From: Domibacillus epiphyticus | GTDB lineage: Bacteria; Bacillota; Bacilli; Bacillales; Domibacillaceae | DNA: 55,935 nucleotides | Direction: 5' to 3' | Assembly: GCF_001975785.1 (NCBI RefSeq) | Contig: NZ_MSFI01000031.1 | Span: 1-55,935 of the forward strand | In this document: positions 35,062 through 43,380 of the stretch, piece by piece | How the letters are laid out: every line of letters starts with the position of its first letter | Numbering within the stretch: the first letter of the stretch is position 1 | Notes under the pieces: generated by a model | What the model was told of the DNA's origin: nothing | Databases searched by the model: none | Seen by the model: only the letters and a program-made list of their open reading frames with translations | Translations under genes and position numbers: made by a program

Positions 35062-35949
35062 TCAAATTTGAACTTCAAAGGATGTGCCTTTATAGGAACG
35101 ATCCTCTACGAAATTATCATTGATTTCTCCTAGCGTGCAGAACCATGCACCTCGAGATTCCATATGGTTAATTAATTTTTCCAATCTTGTAATCATATGC
35201 GCACGCCCAATGGTTTGCGGATGAGTGGTCAGGACGACACAGGCACCTTCTTCATGATCAACCGCATAGTTAAATATATCTTGCCAGCGCTGGAACATTA
35301 CATCCGGATCTGCTAATCCATCCATCGAACCAAATACAAGTTCTTGTGTTGGAAAATCATCTAAGTACCAGGAAACCGGTATTTCTAATATACTACTAGG
35401 CTCGCCATATTCACTCGCTTTATCCATATGAGGGATGATTGGACGCGGGCGGTATGGATGTAAATCGTTCGCCATTAAACTACTGTCATATTCAAACCCA
35501 TACTTTTCAAGAATTGAAAGTGTATTCCGACTGTAATCCCAAGCAGGAGATCGATATCCTCGAGGCTTTACTCCAATTCGATCTAATGCTTCCAATCCTT
35601 TAATCATGATCGCTTCTTCTTCTTTATATTTCATATTCGTCGGGTTTTCATGTGCGTATCCATGATGCGTAATTTCATGCCCATGTGCGACAACTTCTTT
35701 ACAAATATCAAAAAACGTATCAATCGTATGACCTGGAATACACCAGTTTCCTTTAATATGGTACTTGTCCATTAATTTGAGTAATCTTGGTGCCCCAACT
35801 GCTGCCCCAAATTCCCCTCTATGCAAATAGGATGGAGAAAATTTATTAAGTGATCCCATCCACACGGAATGTGCATCGAAATCTGAACCGATGTTTACCG
35901 CTACTTTCTTCCCGGGTGGCAGTTTGATTTTCCCTGAAACTTGTTTCAT
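35062..35949 (-). CDS. polysaccharide deacetylase-fold hydrolase (PuuE/cyclic-imidase-like)
   Basis: 295 residues with the NodB-type fold. The metal region is NIGSDFDAHS near residues 20-28 and HEITHHGYAHENP near residue 97; YRSPAWDYS follows near residue 155. There is no signal peptide, which argues for a cytosolic substrate. The HHGYAHE form occurs in PuuE-type allantoinases and imide hydrolases as opposed to wall deacetylases. GGGAGG lies eight to nine bases before the ATG. It is the first gene of the operon with the nitrilase-family gene, which supports a small-molecule amidohydrolase role. Confidence 0.82.
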   Translation of the reverse strand: MKQVSGKIKLPPGKKVAVNIGSDFDAHSVWMGSLNKFSPSYLHRGEFGAAVGAPRLLKLMDKYHIKGNWCIPGHTIDTFFDICKEVVAHGHEITHHGYAHENPTNMKYKEEEAIMIKGLEALDRIGVKPRGYRSPAWDYSRNTLSILEKYGFEYDSSLMANDLHPYRPRPIIPHMDKASEYGEPSSILEIPVSWYLDDFPTQELVFGSMDGLADPDVMFQRWQDIFNYAVDHEEGACVVLTTHPQTIGRAHMITRLEKLINHMESRGAWFCTLGEINDNFVEDRSYKGTSFEVQI

Positions 35950-36069
35950 AAATGGTTTCCTCCCATTAATGGATTGGCACTACTAAGCAACATTATATTG
36001 ATTGCCATCGTTTTATATGAGCAATTTTTTAAAAATGGCAGCGTTTCTCATTACTATGTTTGAAACAAA

Positions 36070-36096
36070 AAAAACCTGATGAATTTTCATCAGGTT
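36070..36096 (-). terminator. terminator of the formate dehydrogenase operon
   Basis: AACCTGATGA-attt-TCATCAGGTT at 36073-36096 with a T7 run on the minus strand; it follows the 41-residue zinc-ribbon ORF by 11 bases. Confidence 0.88.
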
Positions 36097-36107
36097 AAAT
36101 GCTAAAA

Positions 36108-36233
36108 TCATTCTATCGTTGTCTTTCGGTCCTCCCGGCATTTTTCACAAACATGGAGGCTTCTCGAATGGCTCATTTCCCCATCTTGTTCATCCAATTC
36201 ATCGATAGCGCCGCATATTTCACATACCTTCAT
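36108..36233 (-). CDS. 41-residue CxxC/CxxC zinc-ribbon protein
   Basis: Short ORF starting MKVCEICGAIDELDEQDGEM and ending with CEKCREDRKTTIE. The two Cys pairs (CEIC near residue 4 and CEKC near residue 29) form a probable zinc knuckle. Its start codon lies inside the end of the upstream gene (14-base overlap) and has AAAAGAGGTG before it. It is the last gene of the focA-fdhA operon, directly before the terminator. I do not recognise the family. The tight coupling suggests a role in formate dehydrogenase assembly or stability (inference). Confidence 0.65.
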   Translation of the reverse strand: MKVCEICGAIDELDEQDGEMSHSRSLHVCEKCREDRKTTIE

Positions 36234-36501
36234 TCTGGTTCACCTCTTTTGATAAATTTAATGGATCTTTTGAAATGCTATCGTTAAAGTCAATCCCAAA
36301 ACCCGAATCCAGGACCGCTTGCTCGAAATCATGGGAAGAGGCCATACGTTCATCATAAGTAATCAATGCTTCGCTTTTTTTTAAGTTTATTTCTGCTCTG
36401 CCAATACCCCATACGCCGAGCAATGCATCCAATACTTTGTCCGCATCTTGCTGGTTATTCATGCCTTTCACTACGATTACGCCAGATTCCACTTCGATCA
36501 T
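36220..36501 (-). CDS. HMA-like ferredoxin-fold protein without the metal cysteines
   Basis: 93 residues. The first 70 follow the heavy-metal-associated domain pattern (VIVVKGMNNQQDADKVLDAL, then WGIGRAEINLKKSEALITYDE), but the GMxCxxC metal-binding cysteines are replaced by Asn and Gln. A hydrophilic tail follows. Start uncertain: the ATG at 36501 abuts GGAAGG; the GTG at 36492 would be better spaced. It lies eight bases after the DUF1641 gene and overlaps the zinc-ribbon ORF. It may be a protein-protein adaptor for the dehydrogenase. The fold call is by pattern only. Confidence 0.65.
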   Translation of the reverse strand: MIEVESGVIVVKGMNNQQDADKVLDALLGVWGIGRAEINLKKSEALITYDERMASSHDFEQAVLDSGFGIDFNDSISKDPLNLSKEVNQNEGM

Positions 36502-36508
36502 CCTTCCA

Positions 36509-37006
36509 TTACTGGCTTTTGTTCCGGTTTTTTAAAAAAGCTTCTCCCATCCCTTCCATGAAATCAATCATAGTTGTCATGGCGGCTCTAATTTCCGGAC
36601 TTTGAAGCCTTTTTCTCATTTTCCAAATGCTTTGCTTTTCTACTTGTTGACCCGTTTCCGACAGCCGTTTAAGACCTAGTCCCACACCAGCCATGATCGT
36701 ATCCATTTGCCCGGGCTGGAGAGCACCGAGAAATTTTACACCGCTCATGCCATTTTTAATGACATTATGCATCGCCGGCTGATTCATTTGCTGGATGGCA
36801 ATTGCCCCTACCTCAGTACGGTTATCTAACATGCCTCTTACCGCATCATATATCCCCATTTCCTGCATACCCTTCATCAACTGAATAGCGGCGATCACCG
36901 CATCTTTATTATTCGACAATTCCTTCATAATTTCTGCCGTGGCCTGATCCTGTTCTTCTTTTTGATTAGGAACTTCTTTTTTGATTTTCCTGATAGCCTG
37001 TGCCAT
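36509..37006 (-). CDS. DUF1641 protein, formate dehydrogenase partner (YrhD-like)
   Basis: 165 residues from the ATG at 37006, which follows AAAGGAGGATG; the upstream in-frame start overlaps fdhA without a site. Amphipathic-helix-rich, with the DUF1641 pattern (LSNNKDAVIAAIQLMKGMQEMGIYDAVRGML and ...LKNLGALQPG-like later). DUF1641 genes regularly follow cytosolic formate dehydrogenase genes in Bacilli (yrhE-yrhD and yjgC-yjgD), probably as a subunit or accessory factor. It overlaps the fdhA stop by 41 bases. A second copy follows the second fdhA at 52.6 kb. Confidence 0.88.
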   Translation of the reverse strand: MAQAIRKIKKEVPNQKEEQDQATAEIMKELSNNKDAVIAAIQLMKGMQEMGIYDAVRGMLDNRTEVGAIAIQQMNQPAMHNVIKNGMSGVKFLGALQPGQMDTIMAGVGLGLKRLSETGQQVEKQSIWKMRKRLQSPEIRAAMTTMIDFMEGMGEAFLKNRNKSQ

Positions 37007-39962
37007 TTTCATCCTCCTTTTGTTCGAGCAATTCATTAATCGAAGTAAAGTCTGGACGGTTCCATTTTTCCTCTACCTTAACGCTTATTTGTGGAACCCT
37101 ATTCCCATACCGGTGGTTATGTTTTGGAAGCGGCGGTTCGCCTTTTTGCTCAAGCACTTCCATTTTTACTCCCATTTCTTTATAAGCCGGTGTATGAGTA
37201 ATGAGATCATGATAGCTGCTCGTTAAGTAGTTCACAGCTTCATTATCCTCGCGTGTATTCATTGGCAAGTATAGTTCATTTCCTTTAACCCGGTCTGTGA
37301 CAATCACCTTTACTTCCACATATCCGTATGGTGAAGTCAGCCCAACTAACGTTCCGTCTTCAAGATTGCGTTCTTTGGCAAGCTCATGTGAAACCTCCAA
37401 CCATACTTCCGGTACTTTATGAGTCAGCCCCTCATTCCGATACGTCATATTGCCCTCATGGAAGTGTTCCAATATGCGTCCATTGTTCAGGTGTAAATCA
37501 TATTCAGGACCCGCCTCAAATGGAGGTGTCCAGTCTACTGGTACGAGCCTTGCCTTTCCATCTGGAAATGCAAACTTCTCTGTATACAATAAAGGCGTAT
37601 CTTTGCCATCAGCAGAAACAGGCCATACAAGTGATTTAAACCCTTCCAGCCGCTCATAACTTACACCTGCAAATAATGAAGCGAGACTAGCAACTTCATC
37701 CATGATTTCACTCGGGTGTTTGTAATTCCATTTTGCCCCAAACCGATTTGCCAGCTCCTGAAAAATTTCCCAGTCCGGTTTAGAATCACCTAGAGGCTCA
37801 AGGACCTTATAGAAACGCTGAATCCTCCGTTCAGTATTCACAAACGTTCCATCTTTCTCCAAGCTCGGAGCGGCCGGCAAAATCACATCCGCGTATTGCG
37901 CCGTTTTGCTGAAGAAAATGTCCTGGACAACAAAGAACTCCAATTTTTCAAAGGCAGCTTGAACGAAATTTGAATTGGCATCCACTAACGCCATTTCTTC
38001 TCCAAAGAGATAAAGTGCTTTTAGTCTGTCATCATGCATCGCTTCCACCATGTGGTGGTTATCATGCCCTGGTTCTGTTGGGAGCTTTGTTCCCCACGAT
38101 TTTTCATACCGTTCACGCACCTTTGGATCCTGTACAGGTTCATACCCTGGGAACCATGCCGGCATCGTTCCAAAATCACAAGCCCCTTGAACATTGTTAT
38201 GTCCGCGCAGAGGATAAGCTCCTGTGCCCTTGCGGCCGTAATTTCCTGTAATTAACAAGAGATTGGAAATAGACGTGCTTGCATCCGTTGCACCCTTATG
38301 CTGCGTAATGCCCATTGCCCAAAGAACACAAACCGATTTCGCTTCATGTATCATTGTTGCGATTTGAATTAATACTTCCTGTGATATACCGGTTTTTTCT
38401 TCCGCATATTGTAACGTGAATTTATCTAATGACTTTGCAAAATCCTCAAATCCATTGACCCTGTTCTGCAAAAACTCTTTTGCTTCCCATCCATTGTCAA
38501 GAATATACTTTGTTACCGCACTAATCCAGATAAGATCCGTACTTGGCTTAGGATGAACAAGTAGATCAGCCCGCTGCGCCAGTTCATTTTCCCTTAAATC
38601 GACGACTATTAATTTTTGCCCATTCAGCTTGTGCGCACGTTTCACACGTGTGGCAAGAACCGGGTGAGACTCAGCCGGGTTTGCCCCGATAACAATGATA
38701 AGTTCTGAGGAGGCAATATCATGGATCGTTCCCGCGTCTCCTCCATGGCCAACCGTCCTCATTAAGCCAGCTGTTGCAGGAGATTGACAATAGCGTGAAC
38801 AGTTATCTACGTTGTTAGTCCCCATGATGCCGCGTGCGAATTTCTGGAATAAATAGTTTTCTTCGTTGGAACATTTGGACGACGCAATATATCCAATTGA
38901 ATCAGGACCATACTTCTCTTTAATGCCGCCAAGTTTTTCAGCAACAAGATCAAGTGCTTCTTCCCACGTCGCCTCTACAAATTCGTCTCCTTTACGGATT
39001 AATGGTTTTGTTAAACGCTCCTCATGATTGACGTAATCCCACCCCCATTTTCCTTTAACGCAAGTGGAAATTCCATTCACTGGCGCCTCTTCAAGCGGCT
39101 GAACCCGTAAAATATCCCGGCCCTTTGTCCACATTTCAAAACTGCAGCCAACTCCGCAATACGTACAAACCGTTTTTGTGCGCTTAATTCGTGACTTCCT
39201 CATGGCCGCTTCCACTTCAGAAATTGCAAAAATTTCTTTATAACCCGGCTCAACCTCTTTCGTCATATCGATCATAGGCCCAAGAATCTTTGGCGGTATT
39301 CCTGTTAAATACCCCGCCTCTCCGAGCATTGATTTTTCCATTAATGCATTGCATGGGCATACATTTACACAATGGCCGCATGAAACACAGGATGATTCAT
39401 TAATAGGCACGTCGTTGTCCCAAATTACCCTTGGGACTTCCCTGCTCCAATCAATCGTTAACGTTTCGTTTACCTGTAAGTCCTGACATGCTTCTACGCA
39501 TCTGCCGCATAGTATGCATTGGTCAGGTTCATATCGGTAAAAAGGGTGAGAATTGTCAGGTGCATATGGTTTTGCTTCAAACGGATATTTTTGATGAGCA
39601 AGACCCATATGCTCCACTGTATTGTGAACCGTACAATTTCCGTTATTATTATCGCAAACCGTACAATAGAGTTCGTGATTTTTTAAAATGCGAGACATTC
39701 CTTCATATTGCGCTTCTTGCACAAGTGGTGATTCCGTGTCGACGACCAAACCCGGTATTGCCTTTGTCACACAAGATCTAACCAATTCGCCTCCCGCATT
39801 CACGTAGCAGGTGTCACATGTTTGAATGCTGCCAAGGTTAGGTGTATAACAAATTCCAGGTATAAAGACATCACTCGCCCTTGCAACATCCAGGATTGTT
39901 TGCCCTGGCATAGCGCTATATGTCTTTCCATTAATCTCAATTGAGAAAGATGATTCATTCAT
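36966..39962 (-). CDS. fdhA: formate dehydrogenase, molybdenum-dependent catalytic subunit (YrhE-like)
   Basis: 998-residue enzyme that oxidises formate to CO2. Domains in order: N-terminal [2Fe-2S] ferredoxin domain (Cys38, Cys49, Cys52, Cys64), a His/Cys3 [4Fe-4S] site (HELYCTVCDNNNGNC), a two-cluster ferredoxin module (CILCGRC..., CVSCGHCVNVCPC), the [4Fe-4S] site of the catalytic domain (CTYCGVGC), and the bis-MGD domain. The active site reads NCSRYCQSP, so the metal ligand is Cys, not selenocysteine. GGAGGCG precedes the ATG. The operon is focA-fdhA-DUF1641-HMA-like-zinc ribbon. Cytosolic, no Tat signal; the electron acceptor (NAD or other) is not evident. Confidence 0.93.
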   Translation of the reverse strand: MNESSFSIEINGKTYSAMPGQTILDVARASDVFIPGICYTPNLGSIQTCDTCYVNAGGELVRSCVTKAIPGLVVDTESPLVQEAQYEGMSRILKNHELYCTVCDNNNGNCTVHNTVEHMGLAHQKYPFEAKPYAPDNSHPFYRYEPDQCILCGRCVEACQDLQVNETLTIDWSREVPRVIWDNDVPINESSCVSCGHCVNVCPCNALMEKSMLGEAGYLTGIPPKILGPMIDMTKEVEPGYKEIFAISEVEAAMRKSRIKRTKTVCTYCGVGCSFEMWTKGRDILRVQPLEEAPVNGISTCVKGKWGWDYVNHEERLTKPLIRKGDEFVEATWEEALDLVAEKLGGIKEKYGPDSIGYIASSKCSNEENYLFQKFARGIMGTNNVDNCSRYCQSPATAGLMRTVGHGGDAGTIHDIASSELIIVIGANPAESHPVLATRVKRAHKLNGQKLIVVDLRENELAQRADLLVHPKPSTDLIWISAVTKYILDNGWEAKEFLQNRVNGFEDFAKSLDKFTLQYAEEKTGISQEVLIQIATMIHEAKSVCVLWAMGITQHKGATDASTSISNLLLITGNYGRKGTGAYPLRGHNNVQGACDFGTMPAWFPGYEPVQDPKVRERYEKSWGTKLPTEPGHDNHHMVEAMHDDRLKALYLFGEEMALVDANSNFVQAAFEKLEFFVVQDIFFSKTAQYADVILPAAPSLEKDGTFVNTERRIQRFYKVLEPLGDSKPDWEIFQELANRFGAKWNYKHPSEIMDEVASLASLFAGVSYERLEGFKSLVWPVSADGKDTPLLYTEKFAFPDGKARLVPVDWTPPFEAGPEYDLHLNNGRILEHFHEGNMTYRNEGLTHKVPEVWLEVSHELAKERNLEDGTLVGLTSPYGYVEVKVIVTDRVKGNELYLPMNTREDNEAVNYLTSSYHDLITHTPAYKEMGVKMEVLEQKGEPPLPKHNHRYGNRVPQISVKVEEKWNRPDFTSINELLEQKEDENGTGYQENQKRSS

Positions 39963-39991
39963 TCTATCGCCTCCATTTTTCTATTTGAATA

Positions 39992-40801
39992 TTATGCTTT
40001 GTATGTTGCTTTTTTATTTGATAAGGTTGGCGAATCGGCCTTCAAATATGCGATCCAGTAAATCATGGCGACAAATAAAGATCCGCCGACCGCATTCCCT
40101 AAAAAAACAGGAATGAAGTTCTGGAAATAATCCATCCAGTTTCCATGTCCTGCAAAAATCGCTGCAGGAATGATAAACATATTCGCAATGACATGCTGAA
40201 AACCAATGGCTACAAAGCCCATAATCGGAAACCAAATCGCCAATATTTTCCCACTTATATCCTCTGAACCATATGAAAGCCAGACAGCCAATCCAACAAG
40301 CCAATTACAACCGATACCAGAAAAGAAACATTGCCAGAAATTTTCCTCTAATTTATGTTCTGCTGTGGCAATGGTCTTTGTTAAGTATGGATCAGTTTCT
40401 GTCAGCCCAACTAAATGTCCAAAAACATAAGCGACAAAGAGAGCGCCAATAAAATTACTAACTGTAATCCAGAACCAGTTGGCAAGCAGTTTATGTACCC
40501 TCACTTTTTTAGCCAAACAAGCGATCGTAACAGCCACCATATTGCCCGTTAACAGTTCCGCGCCAGCAACGACGACTAAAATTAGACCTAGTGGAAATAC
40601 TGCTGCACCTAAAAATGTTCCGAATGACCCCCAATCCTCCGGCAAATTACCCGTGACCCTAATCGCCAAGAGATAGCCGATCGCAATAAATGCGCCTCCA
40701 AGAAATCCAAGAAGAAGCATGCTTTGCAGCGGGAGTTCCGCTTTGGTTTTACCAGCTTCTACCGCCAAATTCGCCATTTTTTTCGGGGGATGATAGCCCA
40801 T
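39992..40801 (-). CDS. focA: formate/nitrite transporter family channel (FocA-like, YrhG-like)
   Basis: 269-residue pentameric channel of the FNT family with six membrane segments. Visible FNT features are FIAIGYLLAIRVTGNLP near residue 37, GAELLTGNMVAVTIACLAKKV near residue 80 and GFVAIGFQHVIANMFIIP near residue 195. It exchanges formate across the membrane. AGGAGGGG precedes the ATG. It heads the formate dehydrogenase operon, 29 bases before fdhA, and is divergent from a small winged-helix-like gene. Confidence 0.92.
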   Translation of the reverse strand: MGYHPPKKMANLAVEAGKTKAELPLQSMLLLGFLGGAFIAIGYLLAIRVTGNLPEDWGSFGTFLGAAVFPLGLILVVVAGAELLTGNMVAVTIACLAKKVRVHKLLANWFWITVSNFIGALFVAYVFGHLVGLTETDPYLTKTIATAEHKLEENFWQCFFSGIGCNWLVGLAVWLSYGSEDISGKILAIWFPIMGFVAIGFQHVIANMFIIPAAIFAGHGNWMDYFQNFIPVFLGNAVGGSLFVAMIYWIAYLKADSPTLSNKKATYKA

Positions 40802-40897
40802 TGATGACCCCTCCTAATCTTTTCATGCAATATTATTTACCTTTTTGGGGAAAATTATTTCATGTTACGAATCTTTATTAAAGAAAGAGGGATCCCA

Positions 40898-41116
40898 TTG
40901 GATAAAGAAAAATTATTAAGCCGTGCACAATCCATGATTATGTCATCTAGTAAAAATCCTAAATATATGACCATATCCACTGTGAAAACAGCTGACCTTT
41001 TTGGCGTAGATCCATCTGAAATTGATCAAGGGTTAAACGAATTGGTAAAGGAAGGACGCTTAAAAAAAGAGAAAATGTCTAAACCTCCCCACCATGAAGT
41101 GTACTTATTGCCCTGA
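40898..41116 (+). CDS. small winged-helix-like protein
   Basis: 72 residues if it starts at the TTG at 40898, which has AAAGAGGGAT seven bases upstream; an in-frame ATG at 40862 gives 84 residues but a poorer site. MTISTVKTADLFGVDPSEID and LNELVKEGRLKKEKMSKPPH look like the recognition helix and wing of a compact winged helix, and the end EVYLLP fits a last strand. It is divergent from focA and may regulate the formate operon (inference). No named family is recognised. Confidence 0.6.
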   Translation: MDKEKLLSRAQSMIMSSSKNPKYMTISTVKTADLFGVDPSEIDQGLNELVKEGRLKKEKMSKPPHHEVYLLP

Positions 41117-41137
41117 CAATTGGCTGGACATAAAAAA

Positions 41138-41175
41138 ACAGCACTTAAAAACTTAAATAAGTTTTTAAGTACTGT
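41138..41175. terminator. bidirectional terminator
   Basis: ACAGCACTTAAAAACTT (41138-41154) and AAGTTTTTAAGTACTGT (41159-41175), one mismatch. It lies between the convergent winged-helix-like and HesB-like genes. Confidence 0.8.
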
Positions 41176-41198
41176 TATATAGCTTGTACCATATTAAA

Positions 41199-41495
41199 TT
41201 AAAAGGAGACTAAAGGATTTTGATTATGAATGATAAAACCGTATTCAAATTGATCGTCTTTAAAATCAATATCCGTGTTTTTAATTAGATGAGTGTCAGC
41301 TGGATTAATTAATACACTAAAGCCATCAAAATCAATCGCAATATCCTGATCGTTTTTATTTGCAGATATACTTAATTCATATTTTAATTCACTACAGCAT
41401 TCACTTTTAATACCATATCTCAAAAATGATTCTCCACCTGCTTTAGTTATCATTTCTCTAATTTTCTCTTGAGCTTTATCGGTAATAGTAAACAT
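41199..41495 (-). CDS. HesB/IscA-like iron-sulfur cluster family protein
   Basis: 98 residues from the ATG at 41495, seven bases after AAAGGAGC; the frame upstream is non-coding. MFTITDKAQEKIREMITKAG and the following FLRYGIKSECCSELKYELSI fit the HesB-type (YneR-like) fold. Only an adjacent Cys pair is present instead of the CxC/Cys triad of A-type carriers, so cluster binding is doubtful. Its position beside iron-sulfur and molybdenum enzyme genes fits a role in their maturation. Confidence 0.75.
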   Translation of the reverse strand: MFTITDKAQEKIREMITKAGGESFLRYGIKSECCSELKYELSISANKNDQDIAIDFDGFSVLINPADTHLIKNTDIDFKDDQFEYGFIIHNQNPLVSF

Positions 41496-41574
41496 CGTTC
41501 TGCTCCTTTCATGAATGATCATTATTCTTGACACATAAAGGCAGTCATGAGTGCCTGACCAAACACCGTTTAAT

Positions 41575-41602
41575 AAAAAAAGCAGGAGGATCATCCTCCC
41601 GC
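41575..41602 (-). terminator. terminator of the moeA-moaE-moaD-moaA operon
   Basis: GCAGGAGGAT (41582-41591) and ATCCTCCCGC (41593-41602) with one G-U pair; seven Ts follow on the minus strand. Confidence 0.85.
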
Positions 41603-41651
41603 TCCGCAATTAACATACCAAAAATGGATGATCCGTTATTTTTATGAACCA

Positions 41652-42668
41652 TTAGCCGCCAATGTATGACATATCAATTTTTGTACGATTCCGCACCGTT
41701 TGCTCGGTCCGTTCGTCCGAATAACGGTCTTGGCGCTTTTCCCACACGTCTCGAATAACAGAAGCAAGTTCTGCGTCTTGTGCATTTGATCTGATGAGTT
41801 TCCGAAGATCGTATCCAGATGCCGCAAACAAGCATGTGTAAAATTTTCCGTCTGATGATAGACGGGCTCGCGTGCATGATGAACAAAAAGACTCTGAAAC
41901 AGACGTGATGAATCCGACTTCCGCTCCCTCATCCTCATATCGATAGCGGCCGGCCACTTCACCGAAATAATCCGCACCAACCGGAACAAGCTTATGATTT
42001 TCCTGAAGTTTTTCTAAAATCTCTTTTTTCGTTACAACCTGCTGAAAACTCCACCCATTGTCATTCCCGACATCCATAAATTCAATGAATCGAAGCGTGA
42101 TACCGCGCTCCTTAAAATAAGAGGCCATCTGAACGACTTCATGATCGTTCACACCTTTTTGAACGACCATGTTAACCTTCACTTGAAAACCGATCGATTT
42201 TGCGTAATCAATATTGCTTAAAATCAATTCTGGTCCAATACCTCGTCCGTTCATTTTGCCAAACGTCTCTTTGGACAGTGAATCAAGGCTCACATTCAAA
42301 CGGCGCAAACCAGCGTCATACAGTGCTTTGCCATGTTGCTTCAACAGTAAGCCGTTTGTCGTCAAACCAATATCTTCAAGACCGTCAATTTCACAAAGCA
42401 TACGAATCAAATCTGGCAAATCTCTGCGAAGAAGCGGCTCTCCACCCGTTATGCGTATTTTTTTCACACCGAATGAAACAAAGATCTTCGCAAATCTTGT
42501 CATTTCTTCAAATGAAAGCAACTCGCTTTTTGGCATAAATTCATAATCATCACCAAATATTTCTTTCGGCATGCAATACGTACAGCGAAAATTGCACCGG
42601 TCTGTGACCGAAATACGCAAATCGCGCAAAGGACGCTTAAGCAAGTCGGTTACATGATGATTGGTCAT
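41652..42668 (-). CDS. moaA: GTP 3',8-cyclase MoaA
   Basis: Radical SAM enzyme catalysing the first step of molybdenum cofactor synthesis, with MoaC converting GTP to cyclic pyranopterin phosphate. 338 residues. The SAM cluster is CNFRCTYC (Cys25, Cys29, Cys32), the second C-terminal cluster has CSSC and a later Cys (FYTCLF), and the C-terminus ends in the functional Gly-Gly. AAAGGACTG precedes the ATG. Last gene of the operon, 26 bases after moaD. Confidence 0.96.
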   Translation of the reverse strand: MTNHHVTDLLKRPLRDLRISVTDRCNFRCTYCMPKEIFGDDYEFMPKSELLSFEEMTRFAKIFVSFGVKKIRITGGEPLLRRDLPDLIRMLCEIDGLEDIGLTTNGLLLKQHGKALYDAGLRRLNVSLDSLSKETFGKMNGRGIGPELILSNIDYAKSIGFQVKVNMVVQKGVNDHEVVQMASYFKERGITLRFIEFMDVGNDNGWSFQQVVTKKEILEKLQENHKLVPVGADYFGEVAGRYRYEDEGAEVGFITSVSESFCSSCTRARLSSDGKFYTCLFAASGYDLRKLIRSNAQDAELASVIRDVWEKRQDRYSDERTEQTVRNRTKIDMSYIGG

Positions 42669-42694
42669 TGCTATCAGTCCTTTTTAAAATAATT

Positions 42695-42928
42695 TTATCC
42701 TCCGCTGACAGGTGGAATAAACGCAACATGATCACCCGGTTTCACGGGTTCTGTTTCAAGAACATACTCTTCGTTGATTGCAATCTGCACACTTGAAAAA
42801 TCAAAGGATGGATACGATTTTTTCGCCCATTTCAGTACATCTGCTGCTGTTCCATCTACCCAGTCAATGTCTTCTTCCGCTTTCCCTGCCACTTCTTTAA
42901 TTCCTGCAAAATAATGAAGATGAATCAA
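42695..42928 (-). CDS. moaD: molybdopterin synthase sulfur carrier subunit MoaD
   Basis: 77-residue ubiquitin-like sulfur carrier that ends in the Gly-Gly used for thiocarboxylation by MoeB. Pairs with MoaE. The start is TTG at 42928, seven bases after AGGAGGTG; its first codon overlaps the moaE stop (TTGA). Confidence 0.94.
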   Translation of the reverse strand: MIHLHYFAGIKEVAGKAEEDIDWVDGTAADVLKWAKKSYPSFDFSSVQIAINEEYVLETEPVKPGDHVAFIPPVSGG

Positions 42929-43380
42929 TATTGCTCACCTCCTGGTTTATACGCTTGGTCTCCTATCCATTCTTCCCCATCTTCCCATATTTCTTTTTTC
43001 CATATCGGGACAACCCTTTTGATCTGTTCAATTGCATATTCATTTGCTTCATATGCTGCTTTCCGATGTGGCGATGAAACGGCAATCACAACCGCTATAT
43101 CCGAAATGGCCAGCGCTCCAATACGGTGAACAATTGCCACACGAGAGTTTGGCCACTTCTCTTCAATTTCTGATCCGATCTCAGCCAGTTTTTTTTCCGC
43201 CATCGGTTCGTACGCCTCATACTCTAAATGCATTGTCCGCTTTCCGTTCGTCCACTCACGAACGGTTCCGGCAAACAATGTTACAGCTCCCGCTCCAGGG
43301 TGAGTTACATATTCCATGTAACGAGCTGGTTCAAGAGGCTTTTTCGTCACTTCAAATGGTTTTATTAATCCAGCATCCAT
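42925..43380 (-). CDS. moaE: molybdopterin synthase catalytic subunit MoaE
   Basis: 151 residues. Converts cyclic pyranopterin phosphate to molybdopterin with sulfur from MoaD. Family segments GAVTLFAGTVREWTNGKRT, LEYEAYEPMAEKKL and RKAAYEANEYAIEQIKR are visible, including the conserved catalytic lysines near the end (VPIWKKE). It overlaps the moeA end by 16 bases and moaD by 4, so translation is coupled. Confidence 0.95.
   Translation of the reverse strand: MDAGLIKPFEVTKKPLEPARYMEYVTHPGAGAVTLFAGTVREWTNGKRTMHLEYEAYEPMAEKKLAEIGSEIEEKWPNSRVAIVHRIGALAISDIAVVIAVSSPHRKAAYEANEYAIEQIKRVVPIWKKEIWEDGEEWIGDQAYKPGGEQY

Noticed and set aside
39431-39781. Long plus-strand ORF (116 codons) inside fdhA
   Set aside because: It is antisense to the iron-sulfur domain of an intact fdhA, has no ribosome binding site, and its composition is that of a shadow frame.
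36966-39962. Possible selenocysteine codon in formate dehydrogenase
   Set aside because: The frame has no internal TGA; the active-site residue is encoded as Cys in both copies.
41642-41989. Minus-strand ORF of 115 codons overlapping the moaA 3' end
   Set aside because: Same strand but different frame from moaA, which is intact with all cluster cysteines; no start signal.
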